Positions 16,746 to 26,151 of a stretch of 64,000 bases of DNA are shown here, one piece after another. The DNA comes from Candidatus Bathycorpusculum termitum (GTDB lineage: Archaea; Thermoproteota; Bathyarchaeia; Bathyarchaeales; Bathycorpusculaceae). The stretch covers positions 19,703 to 83,702 of the forward strand of contig JAIRTW010000056.1 of NCBI GenBank assembly GCA_031254875.1, given 5' to 3'. Each line of letters begins with the position of its first letter. The first letter of the stretch is position 1. Made by a program: the position numbers and the translations under genes. Under the pieces are notes generated by a model. The model did not search any database, had not been told where the DNA came from, and saw only the letters and a program-made list of their open reading frames with translations.

Positions 16746-17331
16746 TTACGCCTCCACGTCGTTATCCCCCAGATACCTCTCTTTGATATGTAGTAATCGC
16801 AATCGTTAAAACACATGAGTATTCGCATATAGATACATGTGCCATTTTTATGCTTTTACTATTTCTAACATTTTTTCTGTTGAACGCGTCTTGTATTTTA
16901 CCATTTTTCGCCCCGCTACTCTATTTAGAAACCATTCCACCATCCACATTCTAACCTAAACTCTGCGAGTTTTTTGCACATACAGGACCTTTGCAGGAAA
17001 TAGGTCAATTTTTCATGGAGGGGTTGTTTTGTGTATGTGCTCATATGACGGAAGATGTAAAATGCAAATATTTGTAAAAATGTACACTGCGATATTTTTC
17101 AGTATTTATACATCACATAAACTAAATAATTGTTTTAAAAAATTGGGCCGTTATGTGTGACCATAATACACAAATTTGTATATGTCAAAAATCGCGGAAA
17201 TTAGGCGGTGATCTAAACATCAATTTTTTCCAAAAGGGCACAGCTAAACCGCGGCATTAAAAAATCCCTGTAATTGTCAATGGGGAAATGTAAATTAATT
17301 CGACATATTTTCTTCTTTATTTGTGATTGTT
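16746..17331. other. Long AT-rich intergenic region before cooC
   Basis: About 585 bases without a convincing gene. It contains a small hairpin followed by a T run (AACTC-TGC-GAGTT-TTTT, 16959-16975) and strongly AT-rich stretches that would hold the promoter of the CooC-type gene. A related AACTCTGCRAGTTTTT word recurs at 38910. Confidence 0.4.
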
Positions 17332-18111
17332 ATGAAAATAGCTGTTGCTGGTAAGGGTGGAGTCGGCAAAACCCTCATCGCAGGTGGTATAGCCCGGGGC
17401 TTTGCTGAGCGCGGATTAAAAACAATAGGAATAGACGCTGATTCTTCTCCAAATCTAGGATTAACTTTAGGGTTAACTGCGGAGGAAACTCGAAAAATAG
17501 TTCCCGTATCGGATAATCAGCCGCTTATCGAAACAAAAACCAGTACAGGCTACAGTGGTGTCTATAACCTCAACTTCAGTGTTGATGACATTGTCAAGCA
17601 GTACTCTGTGCCCACGCCGCTGGGTGTAAACCTCATTGTCATGGGTACCGTTCACACCATGGGTGCCGGTTGCATGTGCGCCCCAACAGCCGTTATTCGG
17701 GCTCTCTTACGGCACCTTGTGGTTGAAGTAAACGAAGCCGTAGTTATGGATCTTGAAGCAGGCGTGGAACACATCGGCAGAGGAACATCACGTCACGTCG
17801 ACGACCTTCTCATAGTTGCCGACTCTAACATGAAATCACTTGAAATCGCCAAACATATCCACGGCCTGGCAACAGCCTCTGGTATGAAAAGCCTGCATCT
17901 CATCGGTAACCGTGTCATGAACGCTACACAGCAGGAAGTCATTCAAACATTCGCCGACCAAAATGATATTCACGTGGCCGCATATGTGCCCTGGGATCAG
18001 AAAGTCATAGACTCTGACATGTTGGGCGTAACTCCACTTAAAAACAAAGGCATCGAAGCAGTAAAAGCTATAGATGGTATCTGTGAGCTTTTGCTTAACA
18101 AAAAAATCTAA
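17332..18111 (+). CDS. cooC: CooC-type nickel-insertion ATPase (CODH maturation factor)
   Basis: About 259 residues. It is a SIMIBI/MinD-like ATPase with deviant Walker A GKGGVGKT (residues 7-14), IGIDADSSPNLG as the switch region, and the CxC metal motif in GAGCMCAPTAVIRALL, which in CooC dimers binds nickel. VVMDLEAGVEHIGRGTSRHVDDLLIVAD is the characteristic Walker B/AGVEH region of CooC. Its role is insertion of Ni into the C-cluster of CO dehydrogenase (or the A-cluster of ACS). I chose ATG 17332 over GTG 17323, since the protein then starts directly with the first strand. It lies upstream of the cdh operon with a beta-helix gene and a second CooC gene between. Confidence 0.9.
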   Translation: MKIAVAGKGGVGKTLIAGGIARGFAERGLKTIGIDADSSPNLGLTLGLTAEETRKIVPVSDNQPLIETKTSTGYSGVYNLNFSVDDIVKQYSVPTPLGVNLIVMGTVHTMGAGCMCAPTAVIRALLRHLVVEVNEAVVMDLEAGVEHIGRGTSRHVDDLLIVADSNMKSLEIAKHIHGLATASGMKSLHLIGNRVMNATQQEVIQTFADQNDIHVAAYVPWDQKVIDSDMLGVTPLKNKGIEAVKAIDGICELLLNKKI

Positions 18112-18170
18112 TTTTATTATCCCTTAACTGACGAGGTTTTTACCCTCATGGGGTTAGTCAGGCTCTAAAA
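18112..18170 (+). terminator. Stem-loop after the first cooC gene
   Basis: After the stop the sequence contains CTGAC-GAGG ... CCTC ... GTCAG (about 18127-18163), an imperfect nested inverted repeat with a T run in its loop. It could end cooC transcription. Confidence 0.3.
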
Positions 18171-18206
18171 TTTAAGGCAAAACAGACTATATTTTATTGA
18201 GGAATT

Positions 18207-19529
18207 ATGCATCATATAAAAATGTATAAGCGAAGCCGTTCCTTAGCACGGTTTGATGTAGCCAGTTTTGGCGCAAAAGGTGACGGCGTTACAGACGACA
18301 CTAAAGCCATCAATGATGCTATTTTAGCGGCGGAAACTTCCGGCGGCGGTATCGTAGTTTTCCCCAAAGGTATCTTCAAATGCATGGCGGTACGCCCAAA
18401 AAGTGCAGTTACCCTACAGGGACAAGGCTGGGGCGAGTCCATACTCAAGGGGTTTGACGATAAAAGCAACAACGCAATCATAGATGGTACAGGCTACTTC
18501 TCCCAGGCCTCTCCCCTCACCGAATTCAATATGTCAGATTTAGAGTTAGATGGTAAAGAAATGAACCGAAACGGCTATCACTACAATCGAAAAGGTATCG
18601 GCAATCAATGGATAAAAAACTCGGTTTTCCAAAATATTTTTGTGCATGATACTCCCGCAACCGGCATCGGAACCGATTTCACAATCAATGTCTACTTCAC
18701 CAGTAGCATAGTCAAAGACTGTGGTACAGAGGGTAAAGTCGGTAACGGCATAGGTAGCAACGGTTTTGGTATCGGTGTAGGCGATGTAACCGAAGTTGTG
18801 ATTTTCTCTGGATGTCAAGCAATCGGCATAGCCAACAACGGTTTCACACTCGAAGCGCAGATAACCCAAGGTATCGGTTATGCATCGATAACTGACTGCT
18901 ACACTGAGCGGTGCCGCAACGCGGGTTATTCAAACTCCGGGTCACAGGGAGTTACAATCAACGGATGTACCGACAACGCCAGTAAACTCGGTGTGTACGT
19001 AAGCTCCAACGCCTCTAAGCCTGGAAACCAAACTATAATCAGCGATTGCCAATTCATCAAACAGCAAAGCCACGGCGTATACTCCGATGATCCAGCTAAT
19101 AACCATCTGCAAATCCATGGGTGTCTCTTCAATGGTTGTAGTGGTTCCGCTATCAAAAGTTATGGTAGTTATTGTAACTTCAGCAACAACACCTTCAAAG
19201 ATTGCAAAGAAACTACCATTCTCTGCGAGCCCGGAACAAACGCAGATGGCAAAGGTTACCTAATCGCAGACAATCTCGTCCTAAACGGTGGCGCGGCCGG
19301 CATCCAGATAGACTCTACCAAACAAGCCATTATCGGCTTGATAGTTAAGGGCAACATAATTTTGGACTGCAAAGGCGTAGGAATAAAGGCTATATGCAAA
19401 GGCAATATGAACAGCGGTGGCTATGCCGCTTCGGTTATAGAGGGTAATGCATGTAACTGTAACGCTCCCCCCCAAATCGACGTGCCCAGTAACTGTCGCG
19501 GTTTAGTTGTCAGAAATAACATCGAATAA
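18207..19529 (+). CDS. Right-handed beta-helix (pectate lyase 3-like) protein
   Basis: 440 residues. The N-terminus has the typical FDVASFGAKGDGVTDDTKAINDAI followed by GGGIVVFPKGIFK, the signature of Pectate_lyase_3 / GH28-like beta-helix proteins. Many parallel-helix coils follow (Asn-rich repeats such as SSIVKDCG, ISDCQFIKQQSHGVYSDD, LFNGCSGSAIKSYG, NFSNNTFKDCKETTI). No signal peptide is evident, so the location is unclear. The family includes polysaccharide lyases, epimerases and hydrolases; the substrate is not readable. It is oddly placed between the two CooC-type genes. GAGGAATT precedes the ATG. Confidence 0.75.
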   Translation: MHHIKMYKRSRSLARFDVASFGAKGDGVTDDTKAINDAILAAETSGGGIVVFPKGIFKCMAVRPKSAVTLQGQGWGESILKGFDDKSNNAIIDGTGYFSQASPLTEFNMSDLELDGKEMNRNGYHYNRKGIGNQWIKNSVFQNIFVHDTPATGIGTDFTINVYFTSSIVKDCGTEGKVGNGIGSNGFGIGVGDVTEVVIFSGCQAIGIANNGFTLEAQITQGIGYASITDCYTERCRNAGYSNSGSQGVTINGCTDNASKLGVYVSSNASKPGNQTIISDCQFIKQQSHGVYSDDPANNHLQIHGCLFNGCSGSAIKSYGSYCNFSNNTFKDCKETTILCEPGTNADGKGYLIADNLVLNGGAAGIQIDSTKQAIIGLIVKGNIILDCKGVGIKAICKGNMNSGGYAASVIEGNACNCNAPPQIDVPSNCRGLVVRNNIE

Positions 19530-19680
19530 CAAAATGTCATAGAAAGCGTCAGACAATACGTTACAACATTGATTTTTACTTCGAAAACTCAGCCTTTAAC
19601 TGCTAAGGATGGAAAAAATCCATCATGTAAACCATAGAAATATATGCGGCTTTTTGCTTAAGAAATTAAGGTTATTTTAG

Positions 19681-20445
19681 ATGAAAACTCTTGTTACTGT
19701 CGGACGGGGCGGAACTGGAAAATCCAGCTTTAGTGTTTTGATGGCTAAAGCCTTCATTGAAGCCAATCAGTCACCCCTGTTGCTGGTTGACGCTGACCCA
19801 GACCAGAATCTAGGCGAAATGTTGGGTGTAGACCTCAAAGTAGCAGGCAAGTCTACTATAGCTGACTTACTTGTGAGCACCTTTATCGAAGGTGGTGGAA
19901 CCACCGTAGGTGTTGCTCCAACCCAGCGTATTGAAAGTCGTATTTGGGAAAAGGGGTTGTTTGAGAGCGAAAATTTTGATTTCATGGCTGTGGGCAATAA
20001 ATGGGTTGAAGGGTGTTACTGTATGCCCAACAGTGCCCTCAAGGGTGCCTTGGAATCATTGGCAAAAAACTACAAGTATATAATCGTTGACTCTCCTGCT
20101 GGGCTGGAGAATCTAAATAGGCGCATAACCTCTGAGGTTAGCGATATTTTTGACATCTTAGACCATTCCAAAAAGTCACAGGATCATGTCAGACGGGCTT
20201 ACAAAATTGCCAAAGAAGTTGACATGAAATTTGAAAACTTTTACTTAATAGGTGGCTACCGGTTCCCTGCTGATTTAGGTAAGCGGGCTGAGGAAGAGTT
20301 AAAATTCAAATATCTGGGGAAAATCGAGGCGGATGATCAACTGGACCAGTTTGTTCTCGATGGAGATTCGCTTTTAGACTTGCCAAATACCAATAAAGCA
20401 TATTTGTCAGTCAAGCAAATTCTCCAAAACTTGGGCTATTTGTAA
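19681..20445 (+). CDS. Second CooC-like MinD-family ATPase
   Basis: 254 residues. The P-loop is GRGGTGKSS (about residues 8-16), so the usual signature lysine of deviant Walker A (KGG) is an arginine. The switch is LVDADPDQNLGEML, and VEGCYCMPNSALKGAL carries a CxC motif like that of CooC. YIIVDSPAGLENLNRR replaces the AGVEH motif. This suggests a nickel or metal chaperone for the CODH/ACS complex, distinct from the cooC at 17332. It is directly upstream of cdhA in the same direction, about 135 bases away, but cdhA has its own promoter. Confidence 0.8.
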   Translation: MKTLVTVGRGGTGKSSFSVLMAKAFIEANQSPLLLVDADPDQNLGEMLGVDLKVAGKSTIADLLVSTFIEGGGTTVGVAPTQRIESRIWEKGLFESENFDFMAVGNKWVEGCYCMPNSALKGALESLAKNYKYIIVDSPAGLENLNRRITSEVSDIFDILDHSKKSQDHVRRAYKIAKEVDMKFENFYLIGGYRFPADLGKRAEEELKFKYLGKIEADDQLDQFVLDGDSLLDLPNTNKAYLSVKQILQNLGYL

Positions 20446-20522
20446 CCGTGATTTTCTTTACACAATTTTTCAGAAACCTTGCATTTCTCTGAGTCCAATC
20501 TGGCTTTTTGGCTAAAATTCTG

Positions 20523-20537
20523 GAAAGGTTTAAAAAG
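20523..20537 (+). promoter_or_regulatory. BRE/TATA promoter of the cdh operon
   Basis: GAAAGG immediately followed by TTTAAAAAG is a strong archaeal BRE plus TATA box. The cdhA start lies 45 bases after the TATA box, so transcription would begin around 20555-20560 with a short leader carrying GAGGT. Confidence 0.6.
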
Positions 20538-20581
20538 ATTGTAATTTAGTGTAGTGATAAACCTTTACTGAGGTTTCCAAT

Positions 20582-22927
20582 TTGACTAAAAACGTCCATG
20601 TAAAAATAGACGAAATGAAGACCAACGTCGGTCTCATCAAAAACCTCGAGTTATCCATCGGCAAAGTTGTCAATGACAACTATACTGAGCCCATGGGTCC
20701 AACTCCAATGCCCTCCGTTACTGCACTGAGAGATTGGGACATGAAACTTCTCGCCAAGTACAAGGCTTTCTATATGCCTGACTGCGATTCATGTTGCCTT
20801 TGCACTTTCGGCAAATGTGATTTGACCGCTGGCAAACGCGGTGCATGTGGTTTAGATATCCGGGCCCAATCATCCCGTATTGTCATGATTGCTTGCGCAA
20901 TCGGTTCGGCATGCCACTCAGCACACTCAAGGCACTTGGTTCATCATTTAATCGAGAAATACGGCCGCAAATTCCCCTTGGACATTGGAGGTTTAAACAT
21001 TAAAGTTGAGGCGCCCGTCACACGTCTTGTAACAGGTATCAAACCCGAAACGCTCGGTGACTTGGATGATGTTTTAGCATATGTTGAAGAACAAATTACA
21101 CAAGTTCTTGCAGTAGCCCACACAGGTCAAGAAGCAAGTGCATTAGACTTTGAGTCTAAAGCAATGCACGTTGGTATGTGTGACCACGTAGGCATGGAGG
21201 TCGGAGACATTGCACAGATTTCCGCTTTAGGTTATCCAAAAGCTGATCCTGAAGCACCACTCGTGAAACTGGGTATAGGTAGCGTTGAGCGCTCAAAACC
21301 AGTCATCATGTGCATCGGTCACAATGTCGTTCCATCTGTTGGTATCATTGACTACGCAAAAGAAACCAAAGTTGATGATAATCTCGAAGTAGTCGGTTTA
21401 TGCTGTACAAGTCACGACATGACACGATACTATCATCGTGCTAGAATCGTTGGCCCAATTAGCTGGGAACTTAGATTTATTCGTGCAGGATTAGCAGACG
21501 TTGTTGTACTCGATGAACAATGTGTCCGAACAGATGTTGCTGAAGAAGCGGCTAAAGTTAACGCGCCAGTTATCGCCGCCTCAGAGAAAAATTGTGTTGG
21601 CTTCAAGAACCGCACAAATGATGACACAAACGCAATCGTGGACGACCTTGTTAGCGGCAAAGTTAAAGGCGTACTTATCCTTGACCCAGAAAAAGTTGGT
21701 GAAGTAGCAGTTCGTGTCGCACAGGCAGTAGCTCCCGTACGCAAACGTAAAACCATTTTACCAACACCTGAAGAAATTGTCACAATCGCAAAAACTTGTA
21801 CACAATGCAAACTATGCCAACGCAACTGCCCACAGGACTTCGCAATTCCACCAGCCATGAAAGCTGCCGCTACTGGAGACATCTCACTTCTAACAGACCT
21901 CTATGAAGTCTGTATCGGATGCGGCAAGTGCGAAGGAGCATGCCCGCAGAAAATCATGATACACAGTCTAATAGTCAAAGCAGGCGAAAAAGCGATGTAT
22001 GCCGAAGACAACCTGTGTCGCGTCGGCAGAGGCGCAATCCAAGATACTGAAATCCGCAACGTCGGTAGCCCAATTGTACTCGGCGAAATTCCCGGTATTG
22101 TAGCACTCGTCGGTTGTAGCAACTATCCAAAAGGCGGCAAAGACGTCTACGAAATAGCCCGAGAATTCGCAAGCAGGCGGTACATCGTCGTCCTATCTGG
22201 ATGCTCAGCAATGTCCGCAGGCAGTTACCGCAACGCCGAAGGTCAAACCATCTGGGAAGAATTCCCGGGTGGATTCGAAGCCGGCGGAGTCTGTAACGTT
22301 GGTTCATGTGTAGCAAACAGCCATATTGCTGGTGCAGCAATCAAAGTAGCAAACATCTTCGCAAAACGTAATCTAAGAGGCAACTATGAAGAAATCGCGG
22401 ACTATATCCACAACAGACTCGGCGCAGTCGGTTTAGCTTGGGGCGCCTACAGCCAAAAAGCAGCCGCCATCGGTGCAGGCTTCTGGCGTTTAGGTGTACC
22501 CGTAATCATCGGCCCGCACGGTAGCAAATACCGTCGTGTTCTTCTGGGCAGAAAAGAAGACCCCCAGAACTGGGAAGTTCTTGACGCACGCACTGGCGAA
22601 ACAGTTAACGTCGGACCCACACCAGAACACCTCTTCAACATTGCAGAAACCAAAGAGGAATGTATCGTTGCAATCGCTAAACTTTGCATGAGACCCAACG
22701 ACACTTGGAAAGGGCGCAGTATCAAACTAAGTCACTACGTTGACCTCAGCAAACGCTACTTGGGTGTCATGCCAGACGACCTGCATCTCTTTGTCAGAAC
22801 AATGGCTGATGTCCCCTCAACTATGAAAGATGAATTCACCAAAATCTTGGCAGAAAAGAACTGGAAAGAAACCATCATTCCAGACCCCACCTTGTTGCCA
22901 AGAATGGTACGAAAAATGAAGGAGTAA
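20582..22927 (+). CDS. cdhA: CO dehydrogenase/acetyl-CoA synthase complex, alpha subunit
   Basis: 781 residues, the usual length. This Ni-Fe-S subunit interconverts CO2 and CO. The B/D-cluster cysteines are at about 68-89 (CDSCCLCTFGKC...GACG). Two ferredoxin-type 4Fe-4S motifs typical of the archaeal alpha subunit are at about 406-416 (CTQCKLCQRNCP) and 444-454 (CIGCGKCEGACP). C-cluster ligands are recognisable in GLCCTSHDM, VVLDEQCVRTD, VALVGCSNYPKGG, LSGCSAMSAG and NVGSCVANSH. The start is TTG behind GAGGT. It is the first gene of cdhABCDE; cdhB begins 15 bases after the stop with its own GGAGG. Confidence 0.95.
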   Translation: MTKNVHVKIDEMKTNVGLIKNLELSIGKVVNDNYTEPMGPTPMPSVTALRDWDMKLLAKYKAFYMPDCDSCCLCTFGKCDLTAGKRGACGLDIRAQSSRIVMIACAIGSACHSAHSRHLVHHLIEKYGRKFPLDIGGLNIKVEAPVTRLVTGIKPETLGDLDDVLAYVEEQITQVLAVAHTGQEASALDFESKAMHVGMCDHVGMEVGDIAQISALGYPKADPEAPLVKLGIGSVERSKPVIMCIGHNVVPSVGIIDYAKETKVDDNLEVVGLCCTSHDMTRYYHRARIVGPISWELRFIRAGLADVVVLDEQCVRTDVAEEAAKVNAPVIAASEKNCVGFKNRTNDDTNAIVDDLVSGKVKGVLILDPEKVGEVAVRVAQAVAPVRKRKTILPTPEEIVTIAKTCTQCKLCQRNCPQDFAIPPAMKAAATGDISLLTDLYEVCIGCGKCEGACPQKIMIHSLIVKAGEKAMYAEDNLCRVGRGAIQDTEIRNVGSPIVLGEIPGIVALVGCSNYPKGGKDVYEIAREFASRRYIVVLSGCSAMSAGSYRNAEGQTIWEEFPGGFEAGGVCNVGSCVANSHIAGAAIKVANIFAKRNLRGNYEEIADYIHNRLGAVGLAWGAYSQKAAAIGAGFWRLGVPVIIGPHGSKYRRVLLGRKEDPQNWEVLDARTGETVNVGPTPEHLFNIAETKEECIVAIAKLCMRPNDTWKGRSIKLSHYVDLSKRYLGVMPDDLHLFVRTMADVPSTMKDEFTKILAEKNWKETIIPDPTLLPRMVRKMKE

Positions 22928-22942
22928 ACGGAGGAATAAACT

Positions 22943-23488
22943 ATGTCCTGTGAACCATGGCTATGTGCAGAAATCGCATCAACTAAAAAAGCAAACCCCA
23001 TCCAAAAACCCGAGATAGCAGTTGCAATGATAAAGAGGGCACAACGCCCCCTACTCATTGTAGGTAGCCAGATCGTTGATAGATGGATGGAAGGCAAACA
23101 AGCAATCGAATACATCATCGAACTTGCAAACGCATCAAAAATCCAAGTTGTCGCAACCGCTCATATGGTCCGCGAATTCATCAACCGTGGATACACTCCG
23201 GCCGCTTATATGAACGCGATGGAAATCAGCCAGCGCGTCGGCGACCCAGCATGGATGGGTCTAGACGGCAAAGGCCGCCCCGATCTAGTCATATACGTCG
23301 GTATGCCCTACTACATGGAAGCCCTGATTTTGTCAGGTCTCAAACATTTCGCACCTGACCTCAAAACCATGACCATCGACAACATGTACCATGTCCATGC
23401 AAGCTGGTCTTTCCCCAATGCAAGCTTGGAAGAATGGGCAAGCAATCTCAAGGTAATGACCTCAAAATTTAATGAAGGAGGAAATTAA
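22943..23488 (+). CDS. cdhB: CO dehydrogenase/acetyl-CoA synthase complex, epsilon subunit
   Basis: 181 residues. This is the small epsilon subunit that pairs with CdhA in the archaeal complex; it has a DHS-like NAD/FAD-binding fold and no catalytic cluster. Family features are AEIASTKKANPIQKPEIAVAMIKRAQRPLLIVGSQ, RPDLVIYVGMPYYMEALILSGLKHF, and the final TMTIDNMYHVHASWSFPN. GGAGGAA precedes the ATG. The next gene starts two bases after its stop, so the pair is probably translationally linked. Confidence 0.92.
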   Translation: MSCEPWLCAEIASTKKANPIQKPEIAVAMIKRAQRPLLIVGSQIVDRWMEGKQAIEYIIELANASKIQVVATAHMVREFINRGYTPAAYMNAMEISQRVGDPAWMGLDGKGRPDLVIYVGMPYYMEALILSGLKHFAPDLKTMTIDNMYHVHASWSFPNASLEEWASNLKVMTSKFNEGGN

Positions 23489-23489
23489 A

Positions 23490-24899
23490 ATGTCAATGTT
23501 TAAAGATATACCTGTAGAAGTTGGCGTAATCTACGAAGGCGAACGTATCCGCAGAAACGACATGCAAGTCGAGCTCGGCGGCCCTACAGTCCAACAAAAA
23601 TTTGAATTGGCAAAAGTAAAACCCCTTGACCAGATCGAAGATGGCAAAGTCACCATAATCGGTCCAGACTTAAAAGATTTGAAGGAAGGTGGCGTTTACC
23701 CGTTCGGCATCCTCATTGAAGCCGCAGGCGAAAAACTCGATGCAGGCCTCGAAGGTGTCATAGAACGGCGCATTCACGGCTACCTCAACTATATCGAGGG
23801 GTTCATGCACCTAAACCAGCGCTATGACATATGGATACGCATTGGCAAAAAATCCTTCCAGAAAGGCTTAAACAACTTTGAAGCCATCGGCAAAGTTCTC
23901 TACAGACTCTTCAAGAACGAACTGCCAATAATCGAAAAACTCCAAGTTACCTTCATAACCGATCCCGCAAAACTTGACCAGCTTACACCTGAGGCAATCC
24001 AAGCCTACGAAACACGCGATGCAAAAGCACGCGGCCTCAAAGACTCTGAAGTAGATACCTTCTACGGATGTGCACTCTGCCAATCCTTCGCACCAAGCCA
24101 CGTCTGTGTTATCACACCACAAAGATACAGCAACTGCGGTGCCATTAGCTGGTTCGACGGCAAAGCCTCCGCAAGCATTGACCCCAAGGGGCCAGTCTTC
24201 GCAATCCAAAGAGGCGACATGATCAACGAAGAAAAAGGCGAATTCAGCGGTATCAACGATGCAGCAAGGCAACGTAGCATGGGTGAAGTCAACCAAATCT
24301 GGTTATATACCGCTTTTGATCACCCACACACTAGTTGTGGATGCTTCGAAGCAGTAACATTCTACATCCCAGAAGTCGACGGAATGGGCGTTGTTCAGCG
24401 CAACTTTAAAGGCGCAACAGTAAACGGCTTACCCTTCAGCACACTAGCAGACTCCGCGGCAGGCGGACGCCAAATCGATGGCTTCCACGGAATGTCTATC
24501 GAATACATGCGAAGCACCAAATTCTTCGCCGCAGACGGTGGATGGAACCGCATCGTTTGGGTACCTAAAGAAATCAAAGAAAAAGTCAAAGAATTCATCC
24601 CCAAAGACCTCGTCGACAAAGTTGCAACTGAAGATGACGCCAAAAACATTGATGAACTCAAAGCATTCCTCAAAGCAAAGAATCACCCAGTAGTTGCAAA
24701 ATGGACCGATGAAGAACCAATAGCCGAAACAGCCGCAGTTACCATTAACGAGGACGCAGCAGGTACCATGATGCCAGTTGCAACAGCAGGTTCACTGCCA
24801 CTCATGGCCGGCGGATTCAAAATCATACTCAAAGACGCCAAGATCTATGCCAACAAAGTCATCATCCAAACCGTCAAAGACAACAAAGACAAACGGTGA
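23490..24899 (+). CDS. cdhC: Acetyl-CoA synthase, beta subunit of the CODH/ACS complex
   Basis: About 469 residues. It forms acetyl-CoA from CO, a methyl group and CoA at the Ni-Ni-[4Fe-4S] A-cluster. The A-cluster cysteines are visible: CALCQSFAPSHVC (about 194-206), YSNCGAISWFDGKA, and HTSCGCFEAVTFYIPEVDG (about 283-285). As usual in archaea the N-terminal CO-channel domain of bacterial ACS is missing. I chose ATG 23490 (AAGGAGG seven bases upstream); an upstream in-frame ATG at 23472 would overlap cdhB. Its last bases overlap the GTG start of cdhD (GTGA). Confidence 0.95.
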   Translation: MSMFKDIPVEVGVIYEGERIRRNDMQVELGGPTVQQKFELAKVKPLDQIEDGKVTIIGPDLKDLKEGGVYPFGILIEAAGEKLDAGLEGVIERRIHGYLNYIEGFMHLNQRYDIWIRIGKKSFQKGLNNFEAIGKVLYRLFKNELPIIEKLQVTFITDPAKLDQLTPEAIQAYETRDAKARGLKDSEVDTFYGCALCQSFAPSHVCVITPQRYSNCGAISWFDGKASASIDPKGPVFAIQRGDMINEEKGEFSGINDAARQRSMGEVNQIWLYTAFDHPHTSCGCFEAVTFYIPEVDGMGVVQRNFKGATVNGLPFSTLADSAAGGRQIDGFHGMSIEYMRSTKFFAADGGWNRIVWVPKEIKEKVKEFIPKDLVDKVATEDDAKNIDELKAFLKAKNHPVVAKWTDEEPIAETAAVTINEDAAGTMMPVATAGSLPLMAGGFKIILKDAKIYANKVIIQTVKDNKDKR

Positions 24900-26137
24900 T
24901 CTCTACGACTCACCACGACACCAATAAAAAAAAGGACAATGAATGCCTGCAGTTAAGTGATGAAATCATAGCTGCGCTTGCTAAATTCCAGGAGATAGAA
25001 CTGGAAGACTTTCAGCTGGACGCTAAAGAACTCGAAATCTTCTTTACGCCCAGCATGGCCACACAAGTCCTGCCTAAGCTCAAACTGCCCGGCGCAGGCT
25101 TACTAGCTGGCGGCAAACCCTCAAGTTTGCTGTCCGCAAACTTCCTGCCGCCAATCGAAAAGTACCCCAGCAAAATCAGTTCCGTTAAACTCGGCGCAAC
25201 CAAAAGTGAAGGCGGCACTCGCGGTAAAACCTTCACGATAGGCGGAGAACTCTCTCCTGCTTTCTATACGTTTGAGAATGTAATTCCACACAAACCCATC
25301 ATTACCTTAGACGTTTTCGACATGGAAGTACCCCTGTCCAAAGCGGTCAAGATGCACGTTAAAGACGTCATCGCTGACCCTGCGGCGTGGGCGAAGCTTG
25401 CAGTCGAAAAATTCGGCGCAGACATGGTTACAATGCACCTTATCAGCGTAGATCCGCTTCTCAAAGACGCCTCGCCTAAAGAAGCCTGTAAAACCGTCGA
25501 AAAAGTCCTCCAAGCCGTAGATGTGCCACTCATCATCGGTGGTTGCGGCGACCCAGTTAAAGATACCGCACTCTTCGAAGAAGTATGTGACCAGTTCCCA
25601 GGTGAACGCTTCCTAATAAGCTCCGTTACACTCGATATGGATGTTGAGAAATGCGCTAAATTCATCAAAAAAGCCGGTAACGTAGTTCTTGCATTCACAC
25701 CTATGGATCTTAACTTTGCACGCGAACTCAACAGACGCCTCTATGACAACCTTGCACACGAAGATATAGTCATGGACTTAACAACTGCTGCACTTGGCTA
25801 CGGTTTAGATTATGCATTCACCAACATGGAACGCGCACGTATCGCCGGATTAATGGGCGACCAAGAACTCGCACACCCCATGAGTAGCGGCACAACCAAT
25901 GCATGGGCCGCCCGTGAAGCATGGCTTAAGATGTCGGCTGAATGGGAACCACGCGAACTCAGAGGCCCGCTTTGGGAAGTCACCACAGCTCTAACATTGC
26001 TACTCGCAGGCGTCGACCTATTTATGATGATGCACCCTGCAGCCGTAAAAACACTCAAAGATGTAACTAACTACTTAACAAGCGGCAAAAAAGCAGACCC
26101 AGCCAATTTTGCTGATTGGGTCAAAGTGAAAGCTTAA
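24896..26137 (+). CDS. cdhD: CODH/ACS complex, corrinoid Fe-S protein delta subunit
   Basis: 413 residues. With CdhE this TIM-barrel subunit forms the corrinoid iron-sulfur protein that passes the methyl group to CdhC. Recognisable parts: ALAKFQEIELEDFQLDAKELEIFF at the N-terminus, GGTRGKTFTIGGE, PIITLDVFDMEVPLSKAVK, ADMVTMHLISVDP, PLIIGGCGDPVKD, and the end section MGDQELAHPMSSGTTNAWAAREAW. It starts at GTG overlapping the cdhC stop by four bases. The first 20 residues are polar and unlike the family, so the exact start is uncertain. Confidence 0.93.
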   Translation: MISTTHHDTNKKKDNECLQLSDEIIAALAKFQEIELEDFQLDAKELEIFFTPSMATQVLPKLKLPGAGLLAGGKPSSLLSANFLPPIEKYPSKISSVKLGATKSEGGTRGKTFTIGGELSPAFYTFENVIPHKPIITLDVFDMEVPLSKAVKMHVKDVIADPAAWAKLAVEKFGADMVTMHLISVDPLLKDASPKEACKTVEKVLQAVDVPLIIGGCGDPVKDTALFEEVCDQFPGERFLISSVTLDMDVEKCAKFIKKAGNVVLAFTPMDLNFARELNRRLYDNLAHEDIVMDLTTAALGYGLDYAFTNMERARIAGLMGDQELAHPMSSGTTNAWAAREAWLKMSAEWEPRELRGPLWEVTTALTLLLAGVDLFMMMHPAAVKTLKDVTNYLTSGKKADPANFADWVKVKA

Positions 26138-26151
26138 GGAGACATGACAGT

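Noticed and set aside
24395..24686. Overlapping minus-strand frames inside cdhC
   Set aside because: Shadow frames of the clear acetyl-CoA synthase beta gene.
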